A stretch of 64,000 bases of DNA, taken from assembly GCA_025998755.1 (NCBI GenBank), contig AP024674.1:1788162-1852161 (forward strand), read 5' to 3'. Position 1 is the stretch's first letter, and every line of letters starts with the position of its first letter. Below, one piece after another: positions 1 to 8,711 of the stretch. Source of the stretch: Armatimonadota bacterium (GTDB lineage: Bacteria; Armatimonadota; UBA5829; DSUL01). The position numbers and the translations under genes were made by a program. The notes below the pieces were generated by a model. The model did not search any database and had not been told where the DNA came from. It saw nothing but the letters and a program-made list of their open reading frames with translations.

Positions 1-2
1 AG

Positions 3-794
3 CCAACCGCCGGTTTGACGGATTTCCAGTCGATTGTGGGCCAGGTGGCGGAGCAGAAAAGTCGCGGCATCACCCTGACCGCACTCGGCTTCGGGCAGGA
101 GTACAATGAGGAGCTGCTGGCCGGGATGGCCAAGCGCTCCGGAGGCAACTACTACTATATTCCCCGCCCCGAGATGCTGCCCGAGGTGTTCCGCCGGGAG
201 ATGGACGCGCTGATGTCCGTGGTGGCCCGGAACCTGCGACTGACATTCCGGCTTCCCCGATGGACGCAGGTACGGCAGGTCTACGGCAAACTGCCAGTAT
301 GGGGGGACCGTCGAGTGGATGTGACCTTGGCGGACCTGGAGCGCGGAGCGGCCGTCTCCGCGCTGGCGGAGCTGGAGCTGGGGAACCGTCCTGCGGGCAC
401 GTACCGTGTGGCGCAGGTGGAGCTCGTGTATGACGACGTCGTCAGCGGCCGCGAGGAGCGCCGCAGCGCGGATGTGGTGCTTGAGTTCACCGCGGACGAG
501 GGTCTGGTGAAGGCGGGACGCAACCCGATGGTGGACCAGGAGCTGGAAGTGGCGCTGGCGTCGCGCAACCTGGAGCAGACCGTAATGGGGATGCGCACCC
601 AGGCCATTAGCGCGACGGCGGCTGTGGCGGAACTCGAAAAGACCCAGGCGCTGCTGGCGGCGCAGGGGAGGACTCTGGAGGCGGCCCAACTGCAGGAAGC
701 GATAAACGCAGCCAGGGCCGGCGAAGACCTGCAAAAGACCCTAGTGGGCACCATCCTGAATCTGGACCAGGGAAAGACGCGATCGGGAGACTAG
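3..794 (+). CDS. VWA-domain protein, C-terminal part (5' end outside window)
   Basis: The reading frame is open to the left edge, so the real start lies before the window. The first residues fit the end of a von Willebrand factor A domain (a strand ending ALGFG, then a helix and YYYIPRPEML). About 170 residues of beta-rich and then helical C-terminal region follow, as in bacterial VWA proteins with a trailing TPR-like or coiled tail. The C-terminal 60 residues are rich in Ala, Glu and Leu. It is followed after 12 bp by an FHA protein, a PP2C phosphatase and a Ser/Thr kinase, so it is probably a partner or substrate in that phospho-signalling set. The MIDAS metal-site residues would lie upstream and cannot be checked. 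Confidence 0.75.
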   Translation, partial: PTAGLTDFQSIVGQVAEQKSRGITLTALGFGQEYNEELLAGMAKRSGGNYYYIPRPEMLPEVFRREMDALMSVVARNLRLTFRLPRWTQVRQVYGKLPVWGDRRVDVTLADLERGAAVSALAELELGNRPAGTYRVAQVELVYDDVVSGREERRSADVVLEFTADEGLVKAGRNPMVDQELEVALASRNLEQTVMGMRTQAISATAAVAELEKTQALLAAQGRTLEAAQLQEAINAARAGEDLQKTLVGTILNLDQGKTRSGD

Positions 795-806
795 AGGGAG
801 GACGCA

Positions 807-1766
807 ATGCAGGACCAGGAACGTACGATGCTGGCGGGCGGAGCGCCCGACGCGGGACGGACCCAAGCGCTTCCTCAGGCGGAGGCCACGCAGATGGGCG
901 CATCGGTGGAATGCCCGGTCTGCCGCTCCCGCAACATTCCAGGGGATCTTTTCTGCTGGGACTGCGGATTCCTGCTGACGGGCACTCCCGGTGAGGCTCC
1001 GGAGGCTCCTCGCGGACCTACCGCGAAGCTTGTTGACCCACGAAGCGGACGCAGCTTCGCGCTGCAGAAGGGCCTGAACACCGTGGGACGGCAGGACACG
1101 GACGTGCTGCTGAGCGACCCGAGCGTCAGCCGCCGTCACGCAACCATTGAGGTTCGCGAGTCGGATGCCGTGGTCACAGACACCGGCAGCACCAATGGAA
1201 CCCTCGTGGCGGGAACCCGTCTGGGAGAGGGTGAGCAGGCCGTCATCAGCGCAGGGCAGGAGGTTCGCTTCGGCAATTGTGCGCTGATCTTCGAAATGGA
1301 AGCCGTGCAGGAATCATCAACTGGTGATGAACCGCCCGACGCCGAAGCTCAGTCCCCGGGGGAAGCTGTTGCGGAGGTAACGCCGGAACCGGAGCCGGAG
1401 GGCGAAGAAAGGTTGGAGGAAGCCGGGCCGTCCGGAGCCGCAGAGGCTGAGGAACTCTCCGGTCAAGCCGTTGGGGTTCTGACAGTGAGGGAGACAGGGG
1501 AGCGATTCACTGTGGGGCCTGACGGAGCGAGCATTGGAAGGCGGTCCAGCAACGACATCGTGCTGTCCGATGCCTATGTCTCGGGCCAGCACGCCATTAT
1601 TGCATTCCGGGACGGCGCGTTCCACCTGACTGACATCGGAAGCACGAACGGAACACTTTTGAACGGCAACCGTCTTGAGCCGAACGTGCCGGCAGAGCTT
1701 TCCGCCGGCGATGAGATCCGGATGGGTCAGCTGACCCTTGAGTTCTCCCTGGAGGAGGCGGGGTGA
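807..1766 (+). CDS. zinc-ribbon protein with two FHA domains
   Basis: The 319-residue product begins with a low-complexity stretch, then a zinc ribbon with Cys36, Cys39, Cys50 and Cys53 (CPVC and CWDC). Two forkhead-associated domains follow at about 74-163 and 223-317. Each has the classic phosphothreonine-binding signature: GR, then SRRH or SGQH, then a D.GSTNGT loop. An acidic Glu/Pro/Ala linker joins them. FHA domains bind phosphothreonine, so this is likely the adaptor that reads the output of the kinase encoded at 2827-4512. A ribosome-binding site (GAGGGAGG) precedes the ATG. The stop overlaps the start of the phosphatase gene, indicating translational coupling. Confidence 0.9.
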   Translation: MQDQERTMLAGGAPDAGRTQALPQAEATQMGASVECPVCRSRNIPGDLFCWDCGFLLTGTPGEAPEAPRGPTAKLVDPRSGRSFALQKGLNTVGRQDTDVLLSDPSVSRRHATIEVRESDAVVTDTGSTNGTLVAGTRLGEGEQAVISAGQEVRFGNCALIFEMEAVQESSTGDEPPDAEAQSPGEAVAEVTPEPEPEGEERLEEAGPSGAAEAEELSGQAVGVLTVRETGERFTVGPDGASIGRRSSNDIVLSDAYVSGQHAIIAFRDGAFHLTDIGSTNGTLLNGNRLEPNVPAELSAGDEIRMGQLTLEFSLEEAG

Positions 1767-2743
1767 TGGCCGAGGAGACGGAGATCACGGCCCGCTTCGC
1801 CCGGGAGGAGCTGCAGGCTGGCTGGAACGAGCGCGGCACTCCGGCGCGGCGCTTCGCCCGTCTGCTGCTGGGAGCGAAGACCGACCTTGGCTGCGTGCGG
1901 GAAAACAACGAGGATAAGTTCGAATTCTATATCCCCTCGGACGCTCGCGTGCTGGCATGGAGGGGGATCGCGCTTGCCGTCTCGGACGGTATGGGCGGGC
2001 ATGCGGCCGGTCAGATCGCAAGTGAGTTGGCGCTGAAGACATTCATCGAAAGCTATTATGCCGGTCTGACTGCGCCGGTGGAGACGGCCTTTCGGGACGC
2101 GGTGGCCGCCGCGAACCAGGCGGTCCACACGGCGGCATCCGTGGCGGGACGCGAGGGGATGGGCTGCACGCTGACGGCGGCAGCGGTCCGGGGCGACGAA
2201 CTGTTCATCGCCCACGTGGGTGACTCACGCATGTATCTGCTGCGTGACGGGCACCTTCGTCTCCTCACGGATGATCATTCCTGGGTGGGCGAACAGGTCC
2301 GGCGGGGTGCGCTGACGGAGGAGGAGGCGGAGCTGTCGCCTTTCCGAAACGTCATCACTCGCGCCATCGGCACCGCCCCCTCAGTGGAACCGGACATTCT
2401 CCGGGAGGAGCTGCAGACCGGCGACACACTGCTGCTATGCTCTGATGGTCTGAGCGGTGTGGTACGCAGCGAGCAGATTGAGGCGGTATTGAACCAGTCC
2501 GGTCCTTCGGAGGCGTGCGCGCGGCTTATCAGGATGGCGCTGGAAGCCGGCGGTCCGGACAACGTGACGGCGCTCGTGGCGCGGGTGGAGAGCATCGAGC
2601 CTTTGCCTGAGGAGGCGTTGGAGGAAGCGGAAGAAGGCTCCGCGGCGCCGGAGACTACCTCCGACGAGCCTGCGGGAGAGGAGGAGCCGGAGGCTCCGAA
2701 GCGGCGAAAGGGGCTGCTTGGAAGCCTGCTCCACCGCGACTGA
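1763..2743 (+). CDS. PP2C-family Ser/Thr protein phosphatase
   Basis: This is a metal-dependent protein phosphatase of about 326 residues. The diagnostic PP2C motifs are all present: RENNEDKF near the start, SDGMGGHAAG, the HVGDSRMYLL strand, CSDGLSG and GGPDNVTALV, which supply the aspartates that bind Mn/Mg. The C-terminal 45 residues are an acidic Glu/Pro tail. There are no membrane segments. The start is GTG at 1763 or the adjacent ATG at 1766, overlapping the FHA gene stop. It presumably reverses phosphorylation by the Ser/Thr kinase encoded 83 bp downstream. Confidence 0.93.
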   Translation: MMAEETEITARFAREELQAGWNERGTPARRFARLLLGAKTDLGCVRENNEDKFEFYIPSDARVLAWRGIALAVSDGMGGHAAGQIASELALKTFIESYYAGLTAPVETAFRDAVAAANQAVHTAASVAGREGMGCTLTAAAVRGDELFIAHVGDSRMYLLRDGHLRLLTDDHSWVGEQVRRGALTEEEAELSPFRNVITRAIGTAPSVEPDILREELQTGDTLLLCSDGLSGVVRSEQIEAVLNQSGPSEACARLIRMALEAGGPDNVTALVARVESIEPLPEEALEEAEEGSAAPETTSDEPAGEEEPEAPKRRKGLLGSLLHRD

Positions 2744-2826
2744 GCGCGTCCGGAAACAAAGCGGGACCCTTTGCGTGTCTTTTGTGATGACGGAGGCGTA
2801 TTCCGGACGGAACTGGCGGCAAAGCA

Positions 2827-4512
2827 TTGTCTTACTCCACCAACACGCTGGGCAGATACCAGATTATCCGCGAGATCGCGCGGTCGAATGACATCGTCTA
2901 TGAGGCCATAGACCCTTCCATCGGTCGCCGCGTGGCGCTCAAGGAACTGCAGCTTCCCCCGAACCTGGTGGGGGGCGCGCGAAGGGAGCGGGTGGAGCGG
3001 TTCTATCGAGAGGCCAAGGCCGCAGGTTCCCTCACCCACCCCAACATCGTCACAATTTACGAAGTGGGCGAGGAGGCGGGACGACACTTCATCGCGATGG
3101 AGTTCCTGGAGGGACAGAACCTTCAGGAGACCCTCGAAATCCGGGGCGCCCTGCCGTGTAAAGAGGCGGTGGACATAGCCCGGCAAGTGCTGGAGGCGCT
3201 GGACTACGCGCACGCGAAAGGCATCATTCACCGGGACATCAAACCCGCCAACATACAGCTTCTCCCAGGAGGGCGGGTGAAGCTGACAGACTTCGGCATC
3301 GCGCGGATCATGCACGAGCCATCCATCACCGCAAGCGGCCAGATCTTCGGAACCCCTTCCTATATGTCCCCGGAGCAGATCGCGGGGAAAGAGATTGATC
3401 CGCGTTCGGACCTGTTCTCCATGGGGGTGGTGCTTTACGAGGCGCTCACTGGGCACAAGCCGTTCACCGGCGACAGCGTGGTGACCATCACCTACAACAT
3501 TATGAACACCCCTGCGCCCGAGCCCCGCGGCGTGCCGGAAGGACTGGCGGCGATCATCCGCAAGGCGCTGGAGAAAGACCCCGCTCATCGTTTCCAGAGT
3601 GCGAAAGAGTTCCTGGAGGCGCTTTCCGGAGACTGGACAGCGCCGCAGAACGCCGCAGGAACCCTCTCACCGCCGCCCGTGTTCTTTCCGCCAGGCGGAG
3701 GGACCGGGCCGCTTCCCTCGCCCACCCCGGTGCCCCCCGGGACGCCGCCTCAGACGACGCTGCCGCCAGCGGGTCCTGCCCCCGGTCCTGGCTCGGGCGT
3801 TCCCCCTCTGCCCTCGCTCCCACCGCTGCCCCAGCAGCCGCGGGAGCCGCTCCTGACGCCCGCCCAGAAGTCCGCACTCCTCACGTTGTTGCTGGCACTG
3901 GTGGTGGGAGCGGCTCTGCTTGCGGCGGTCATGGGCGTCAACGCGGCGTGGCACAGCTATCAGCAGCGGCAGAACGACGCCCGGGCCAAGTCTATGATCA
4001 GTGACGGCTTTGAGCATCTGAAGTCTGGAAACTACGCCGCAGCTATTCCTTTGCTGGAACAGGCCATGCAACTGGACCTGTCCCCGACTGCGCAGTCCAC
4101 TGTGAAGCAGGGCCTGGCTGCGGCGCATCGGGGGCTGGGGATCTCTCTGTTGAACAGCCAACGGCTCCGGGAGGCGGAGCGTGAGTTGATCACTTCACTC
4201 AACTACGATCCGGACTCCGGCGATACGCTTTATGCGCTGGGAGAGACGCACTGGCGGCTGGGAGATACGGCTGCAGCGGCCAGAGACTGGGAGGAAGCCG
4301 TCAGCCGGGACCGCAAATCCAAGGGCGGACAGCTTTCGCTGAACCGGCTCCAGGGACTTTACTGGGAGCTGGGAATGAGGAGCTTCCTCCAGGGCGACAC
4401 TGGGGAGGCCGTCCAACTGTGGCGGGAAGTGGTCAGACTGGATCCGGAGTCTTCTTTGGGTCAGCGGGCGCAGGAGGCGATCACGACGGCCCTGATGACG
4501 CAAGGCCGATAG
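2827..4512 (+). CDS. membrane-anchored Hanks-type Ser/Thr kinase with TPR sensor
   Basis: The 561-residue product starts at a TTG. The kinase domain spans about 8-270 with Lys39 (VALKE), the catalytic HRDIKPAN loop at 135-142, DFG at 155-157 and an activation segment ending GTPSYMSPEQ. A Pro-rich linker (272-341), one membrane helix (about 350-374) and an extracytoplasmic TPR-like domain (about 395-555) follow. The nucleotide-binding loop is unusual: where GxGxxG is expected it reads EIARSNDIVYEA, without the glycines, although all other catalytic residues are kept. Together with the FHA and PP2C genes it makes a complete writer, reader and eraser set. Confidence 0.93.
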   Translation: MSYSTNTLGRYQIIREIARSNDIVYEAIDPSIGRRVALKELQLPPNLVGGARRERVERFYREAKAAGSLTHPNIVTIYEVGEEAGRHFIAMEFLEGQNLQETLEIRGALPCKEAVDIARQVLEALDYAHAKGIIHRDIKPANIQLLPGGRVKLTDFGIARIMHEPSITASGQIFGTPSYMSPEQIAGKEIDPRSDLFSMGVVLYEALTGHKPFTGDSVVTITYNIMNTPAPEPRGVPEGLAAIIRKALEKDPAHRFQSAKEFLEALSGDWTAPQNAAGTLSPPPVFFPPGGGTGPLPSPTPVPPGTPPQTTLPPAGPAPGPGSGVPPLPSLPPLPQQPREPLLTPAQKSALLTLLLALVVGAALLAAVMGVNAAWHSYQQRQNDARAKSMISDGFEHLKSGNYAAAIPLLEQAMQLDLSPTAQSTVKQGLAAAHRGLGISLLNSQRLREAERELITSLNYDPDSGDTLYALGETHWRLGDTAAAARDWEEAVSRDRKSKGGQLSLNRLQGLYWELGMRSFLQGDTGEAVQLWREVVRLDPESSLGQRAQEAITTALMTQGR

Positions 4513-4520
4513 TGCACATA

Positions 4521-4536
4521 CAGGTATTTATACCTG
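4521..4536. promoter_or_regulatory. perfect inverted repeat, possible operator
   Basis: CAGGTAT and ATACCTG are separated by TT. The core has the form GGTA-N4-TACC. It sits 27 bp before a promoter-like sequence serving the PEP-CTERM gene at 4690. A similar palindrome precedes the PEP-CTERM gene at 63087. It could instead be part of the kinase gene 3' end. Confidence 0.35.
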
Positions 4537-4562
4537 AATTTCGTGGAATCCCCGCTGCTGCC

Positions 4563-4591
4563 TTGCCCTGACAGTACCAAAGTGCTACCCT
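4563..4591 (+). promoter_or_regulatory. candidate sigma70-type promoter of PEP-CTERM gene
   Basis: TTGCCC and TACCCT are separated by 17 bp, about 100 bp before the ATG at 4690. The -10 box is weak. The gene itself has a strong ribosome-binding site (AAAGGAGA). Confidence 0.35.
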
Positions 4592-4689
4592 GTGACCGCG
4601 AAAGGCGGTTGTCTGTCGCCAACAAGTGACAGCGAAGATAGAGGTGGGGGGGAGGTGTGACGTCCTCCCCGGAAAGGAGATAGGAGTTC

Positions 4690-5364
4690 ATGAAGCTGAT
4701 GCGACTCGCCTTCGTGTGCGCGGCGGCGGCGCTTCTCGTGGTGTCCGCCTCGCATGCGCAGATCATCTTCGGTCCGAACCTTCTGCAGAACAACTCGTTC
4801 GAGGAAGACACATTCGGCATCCCCAACTATGTTCCCGGCTGGGATCTGGTACCAGTGCCCTTTGGCGGCGCGGACTTCCCGGGCGGCGGTGAGCAGAAGG
4901 ACGGAGCGAAGGCCTTCCGGTTCATCACGGGGTTCTTCTCGGACGATCGGCCCGACGGGTCTCTCTCGCAGACCATCTCCCTGGCGCCGGACTTCTACTA
5001 CTTCAACTTCTCCGGCTGGGTGAAGCGCTACGTTCTGGGTGACGGCTTCGTGCTGAAGCCGGACGCGGGCTTCGTGACGGTGCAGTTGAAGGCCGACGGG
5101 AATAACGTGATGTCGTGGACTTATAAGTCGGACGACAAGTGGAACTTCTTCTGGTTCGTCACCCCTCAGCAGGTTCAGGTGCAGAACAATGTCTCAGTGC
5201 ATATCCTCTGGGGAACGAAGCCAGGAGAGGGATTGAAGACCTTCGACGTGGTCTTGGCGGATGGCTTTGGTCTGCAGGCCGCCAAGGTGGTGCCCGAGCC
5301 TGCATCTCTGCTTGCGCTGGGAGTTGGGGTTCTGACACTGGCGGCTCGACGCCGCAGGTTCTGA
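4690..5364 (+). CDS. PEP-CTERM sorting-domain secreted protein
   Basis: The 224-residue product has an N-terminal signal peptide (MKLMRLAF, hydrophobic core, cleavage near SHAQ). The middle is a beta-sandwich-like domain beginning NLLQNNSFEEDTF and resembling DUF642 or carbohydrate-binding modules. The C-terminus (about 201-224) is a classic PEP-CTERM tail: VPEP, a hydrophobic helix, then RRRR. Such tails are recognised by exosortase, which is encoded at 12986. By family knowledge the protein is exported, cut at the PEP site and attached to surface or extracellular polymer. Start choice is supported by AAAGGAGA 8 bp upstream. Confidence 0.9.
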   Translation: MKLMRLAFVCAAAALLVVSASHAQIIFGPNLLQNNSFEEDTFGIPNYVPGWDLVPVPFGGADFPGGGEQKDGAKAFRFITGFFSDDRPDGSLSQTISLAPDFYYFNFSGWVKRYVLGDGFVLKPDAGFVTVQLKADGNNVMSWTYKSDDKWNFFWFVTPQQVQVQNNVSVHILWGTKPGEGLKTFDVVLADGFGLQAAKVVPEPASLLALGVGVLTLAARRRRF

Positions 5365-5420
5365 AGGTGTGACGGCCCTGGAAGGGGAGTATCACCGCGG
5401 TATCTCAGACTGATTTTTGA

Positions 5421-5449
5421 GGAGCGCCCTGAGGGACGCTCCTTTTTTT
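5421..5449 (+). terminator. Rho-independent terminator
   Basis: GGAGCG pairs with CGCTCC, extended inward by CCC/GGG with one bulged A, and is followed by a run of seven T. It closes the PEP-CTERM transcription unit. Confidence 0.85.
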
Positions 5450-5602
5450 CTACAGGCGCTCCGGGAGAGCGCTGTGGGAAGAATCACAGCAAAAGAGGCC
5501 GTCCGGCTGCCTGCGCAATTCGCCGACGGTCGGCCGTGAGCAGTTCTCGCCGCCTGCGCGGGAACCTGCCACGAGCAAAACGAAGAAAGGAAGGCAGAAC
5601 AG

Positions 5603-7864
5603 ATGAAGCTGCTGAAGCTGGCTTTTCTGGTCATTCTGGCGGCGGCCGCGACATCCGTCGCCGCCCAGAACCTGGTGACGAACGGAGACTTCGAGGGCGG
5701 TTGGGGGCCGCCCCAAGCTTCCTGCGAGGGTCTGGTCGGCAATACGACTTATAGCTGCTGCGTGGCCAGCGGATGGAAGGCGTGGTCGGTCCAGCTGGAC
5801 CCGATGGGAGGATCCCCCATCCCCGGACATCCCACCTTCACGGAGATGCCGGGCGGGAACTGCACGCCGGATTCGGGGAACAATTATCAGCGGATAGCTG
5901 GTGGAGAAAAATGCCCGGGAGGACAGTGCGGAGGCTACAACTGCCGGGGCGGGATCGTTCAGGCCATTCCCACCCAGCCGGGTGTGGAATATGATCTGGA
6001 CCTGATCGTCAAGTTCCTCAGCACCCGCGGCGACAACCCGTTCCCGAAGCAGTCCTACTGGTACATCGGGATTGACACCAGCGGCCAGACGGATAATCCG
6101 CTGGCGTCCACCGTGTCCTGGACTCCGGATTATCCGGTGCCTCAGGGCGGGTATGCAACCCTGCTGCCATGGGAAGGCGTATGGAACAAACACCATCGCC
6201 GTTTCACGGCGACGGGAACACAGACCAGCATATGGTTCATGCTGCTGGTCCCCGAGGACGGCCGGGGGTACCTGGACCTGGACAACATCACGGTCACGCC
6301 TGCGACCCTGCCTTTGATCAATATTACCGCCGGGCCAACCTTCACCCGCTTGGGCGATCGCAGCTACCGGATCGAGTGGACCACCGACGTGGCGTCTGAT
6401 TCCCGCGTGGAGTACGGAAAGGCGGCGCCCAACTCGGACGAGGGCCTGTTCTACGAGTCCAGCAAATACGACGGCACGCTGACAACCACCCACAGTGTGG
6501 TGGTGAACGGGCTGGACATCGATTCGAAGTATCACTTCAGGGTTGTCAGCGCCGCACCGGGATACAAGACCGCCTATTCGTTCGATGACACCTTCGTGAC
6601 TCCCGGCCCCGCACAGCCGCTCTTCAAGAACGGCGGGTTCGAGGACGTGGACGCCTCGGGCAATCACACGCTGTATCCCTGGGTCACGTTCGGCAACATA
6701 GGACAGGGGCTGGTGGGCCCTTATCCCAAGACAGGTCCCACCGGGTGGTTCTTCGACTTTCGGGCGAACGAGGGGAGCTACTTCTTCGGCTTCGGGACCA
6801 ACTACGGCCTGGTGGACGGAGGGGCGTATCAGCGCCTGCAGGCGGTTCCCGGCGGGAACTACACGGTGGATTTCGACTACCGCACGCAGAACTGGGACTT
6901 CGATGTGATGACCCCGCCCATCGGACGGGCTGCATATGACGACGTTCAGGTGTGGGTGGGCATTGATCCCACCGGCGGCGTGGACTGGCGCTCGCCCGAC
7001 GTGGTGTGGGCCCAGCGATGGACGGCGGGTTACGACTTCATCAGCCGTCCGCCCGTGCCGGGGCAGTGGTCTCCGCCCGCGCTTCCACTGGGAACTGTCT
7101 CAGCGACAGCGCAGGGCGACCGCATCACCATCTTCATCCGTTACTTCAACAAGTGGCCGTGGGTCTGGAGCATCGCCGCCGTGGATAACCTGCGCCTGAG
7201 CGGCCCGCCGCTCCCGCCAACCCAGGTCCAGACTATCGGCCAGGCGAGGGAACTGGGCCAGTTTGCCTACGTGGAGACGGTCAACCCGTGCGTCGTCACG
7301 CTGGTTCCCATCGAGGAGACCGGGTTCTTCTATATGCAGGACCTGGACGGAACCGCGGGCATCCGCGTGAACGCCAATGACCCTGTGACGGTGGGAGACC
7401 TGGTGAAGGTCCGCGGGACCGTGGACGTGAACGCCAAGGGCGAACTGGTTATCCGAGACGCGACCGTGATGCTGGTGAGCGGCTCGGCGCAGCCGAAAGT
7501 GCGCTCCGTGAAGAACCGTGACGTCGGAGGCAAAGGCTACGCGGGCCAGCCGAACGGTCTCACCAACCAGGGATTGCTGATGAGGGTCTTCGGCAAGGTC
7601 ACATACGTCAACTACTTCGACGGCTACTTCCTGCTGGACGACGGCTCCGGAGTGGAATCCGGCGAAACCGAGGTTGACCCGAACACCGGGCAACCGTACC
7701 GAGGCATTCGCGTGACGAACATCGGCGGGGCATTCCCAGTGCCCGGTGGTTATTATGCCGCGCGGGGCGTTGTGACCTCGGACATCGTAAACGGGAAGAA
7801 AATCCGGGTATTGCGCAGCCGGGACGGGTCCTTCGGGGACGATATCGTGCCGCTGGCTCCGTGA
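5603..7864 (+). CDS. large secreted protein with CBM-like, FN3 and OB-fold-like domains
   Basis: The 753-residue product has a signal peptide ending ATSVAAQ. The first beta-sandwich (about 22-236) begins NLVTNGDFEGG, the style of DUF642 or CBM domains. A fibronectin type III-like domain follows (about 238-338, with the strand SRVEYG), then a second NGGFED-type sandwich (about 342-535). The C-terminal region (about 540-745) looks like repeated OB-fold strands (LVKVRGTVDVNAKGELVI). It ends at PLAP without a PEP-CTERM tail, so it is probably secreted freely or associates by its sugar-binding domains. AAAGGAAGG precedes the ATG. No catalytic motif was recognised. Confidence 0.8.
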   Translation: MKLLKLAFLVILAAAATSVAAQNLVTNGDFEGGWGPPQASCEGLVGNTTYSCCVASGWKAWSVQLDPMGGSPIPGHPTFTEMPGGNCTPDSGNNYQRIAGGEKCPGGQCGGYNCRGGIVQAIPTQPGVEYDLDLIVKFLSTRGDNPFPKQSYWYIGIDTSGQTDNPLASTVSWTPDYPVPQGGYATLLPWEGVWNKHHRRFTATGTQTSIWFMLLVPEDGRGYLDLDNITVTPATLPLINITAGPTFTRLGDRSYRIEWTTDVASDSRVEYGKAAPNSDEGLFYESSKYDGTLTTTHSVVVNGLDIDSKYHFRVVSAAPGYKTAYSFDDTFVTPGPAQPLFKNGGFEDVDASGNHTLYPWVTFGNIGQGLVGPYPKTGPTGWFFDFRANEGSYFFGFGTNYGLVDGGAYQRLQAVPGGNYTVDFDYRTQNWDFDVMTPPIGRAAYDDVQVWVGIDPTGGVDWRSPDVVWAQRWTAGYDFISRPPVPGQWSPPALPLGTVSATAQGDRITIFIRYFNKWPWVWSIAAVDNLRLSGPPLPPTQVQTIGQARELGQFAYVETVNPCVVTLVPIEETGFFYMQDLDGTAGIRVNANDPVTVGDLVKVRGTVDVNAKGELVIRDATVMLVSGSAQPKVRSVKNRDVGGKGYAGQPNGLTNQGLLMRVFGKVTYVNYFDGYFLLDDGSGVESGETEVDPNTGQPYRGIRVTNIGGAFPVPGGYYAARGVVTSDIVNGKKIRVLRSRDGSFGDDIVPLAP

Positions 7865-7900
7865 CCTTCTGAGGCACAACCTGTCTTCGGGACATTACAG

Positions 7901-7936
7901 TCCGGGCCGGGGCGATCGTCCCGGCCCGGAGTTTTT
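7901..7936 (+). terminator. Rho-independent terminator
   Basis: A GC-only stem (CCGGGCCGGG with CCCGGCCCGG) is followed by GTTTTT. It ends the unit of the 753-residue secreted protein. Confidence 0.85.
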
Positions 7937-7968
7937 GAGGAAAAACTTTGGCGAAGGGCGGAAAACCG

Positions 7969-7997
7969 TTTACAGGCGCTGGCCTTTATGGTATAAG
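7969..7997 (+). promoter_or_regulatory. sigma70-type promoter of the RRM gene
   Basis: TTTACA and TATAAG are separated by exactly 17 bp. Transcription would start near 8004 and give a leader of about 230 nt before the TTG at 8235. Confidence 0.55.
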
Positions 7998-8003
7998 CAG
8001 GGT

Positions 8004-8234
8004 AATCACAGAACCTACAGCGCACGACGGCCTCCCGTTTCTGTCCGTAGATTGCTCATCCTTCTGCGTAACGATCGGAATCCCGTTTCAGCTTCAGTGA
8101 GTATTCCTGCAGCTCAGTGCGCTTGAGAGGGCCCTGTGAGGGAGTAGAGATCGCGCAGACGTCAGCCTGATAGGCGGCGGCTGCGCCAGGTGCGGGACCG
8201 GTGATTCCCGATACGATCGAAGAAGGACAGGCAA
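8004..8234 (+). other. long structured 5' leader of RRM gene
   Basis: No ORF with a good start is seen in these 231 bases. Two hairpins can be drawn near the gene. GCGCAG (8153-8158) pairs with CTGCGC (8181-8186) around an inner GCC/GGC stem. CGGGA (8193-8197) pairs with TCCCG (8206-8210). The ribosome-binding site AGAAGGA (8221-8227) follows directly. Long leaders on RNA-binding-protein genes often mediate autoregulation or cold response. That role is inferred here. Confidence 0.4.
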
Positions 8235-8561
8235 TTGGCGATCAAGTCTCTGTACGTGGGCAATATGCCCTACAACACAACCGAGGGCGAGCTGCGCGAG
8301 CTGTTTGAGCCCCACGGGCCGATTGAGAGCATCCGCGTCATCCAGGACAAGGGTTTCGCCTTCGTGGACCTGCCGGCGGAGAACGCCGCGGCGGCCATCG
8401 AGGCGACCAATGGTGTGGAGCTGGGCGGACGCCCGCTTACCGTGAACGAGGCGCGCCCTCGTCCGCCGAGGACCGGCGGGGGCGGAGGCGGAGGCCGCGG
8501 CTTTGGCGGCGGTGGCGGATATGGCGGCGGACGCGGCGGTGGCGGCCGCAACCGCTGGTAA
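8235..8561 (+). CDS. RRM-family RNA-binding protein with glycine-rich tail
   Basis: The 108-residue product is one RNA recognition motif followed by a Gly/Arg-rich tail (about 77-108). RNP2 reads SLYVGNMPY near the N-terminus and RNP1 reads KGFAFVDL near residue 40, with the aromatic residues that stack on RNA bases. The architecture matches the small bacterial and cyanobacterial glycine-rich RRM proteins, some of which are cold-inducible. Start is TTG at 8235, fixed by AGAAGGA 7 bp upstream. It forms a single-gene unit with its own promoter, leader and terminator. Confidence 0.93.
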   Translation: MAIKSLYVGNMPYNTTEGELRELFEPHGPIESIRVIQDKGFAFVDLPAENAAAAIEATNGVELGGRPLTVNEARPRPPRTGGGGGGGRGFGGGGGYGGGRGGGGRNRW

Positions 8562-8588
8562 TGCCGTAGAGGGCCAGAATGAACTGAG

Positions 8589-8622
8589 AAGGGTCCGGAA
8601 GACCGAGGGCTTCCGGACCCTT
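8589..8622 (+). terminator. strong hairpin terminator
   Basis: AAGGGTCCGGAAG pairs perfectly with CTTCCGGACCCTT around an 8-base loop. It is followed by a short pyrimidine stretch. It ends the RRM transcript. Confidence 0.75.
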
Positions 8623-8711
8623 CCGCTTTCGGGGCGGCCGCCCTCACTCGCCAGTCCAGGATTGATTCGCGCCCTGATTCCAGCCCCAGCCTTACGAGAC
8701 CATCCCCCCTT

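Noticed and set aside
2275-3588. 437-codon minus-strand frame
   Set aside because: It runs opposite to the PP2C and kinase genes, whose motifs are complete; long antisense frames are common in GC-rich DNA.
8125-8234. known riboswitch before the RRM gene
   Set aside because: AGGGAGTAG resembles one box of the manganese (yybP-ykoY) class, but the remaining conserved parts are missing.
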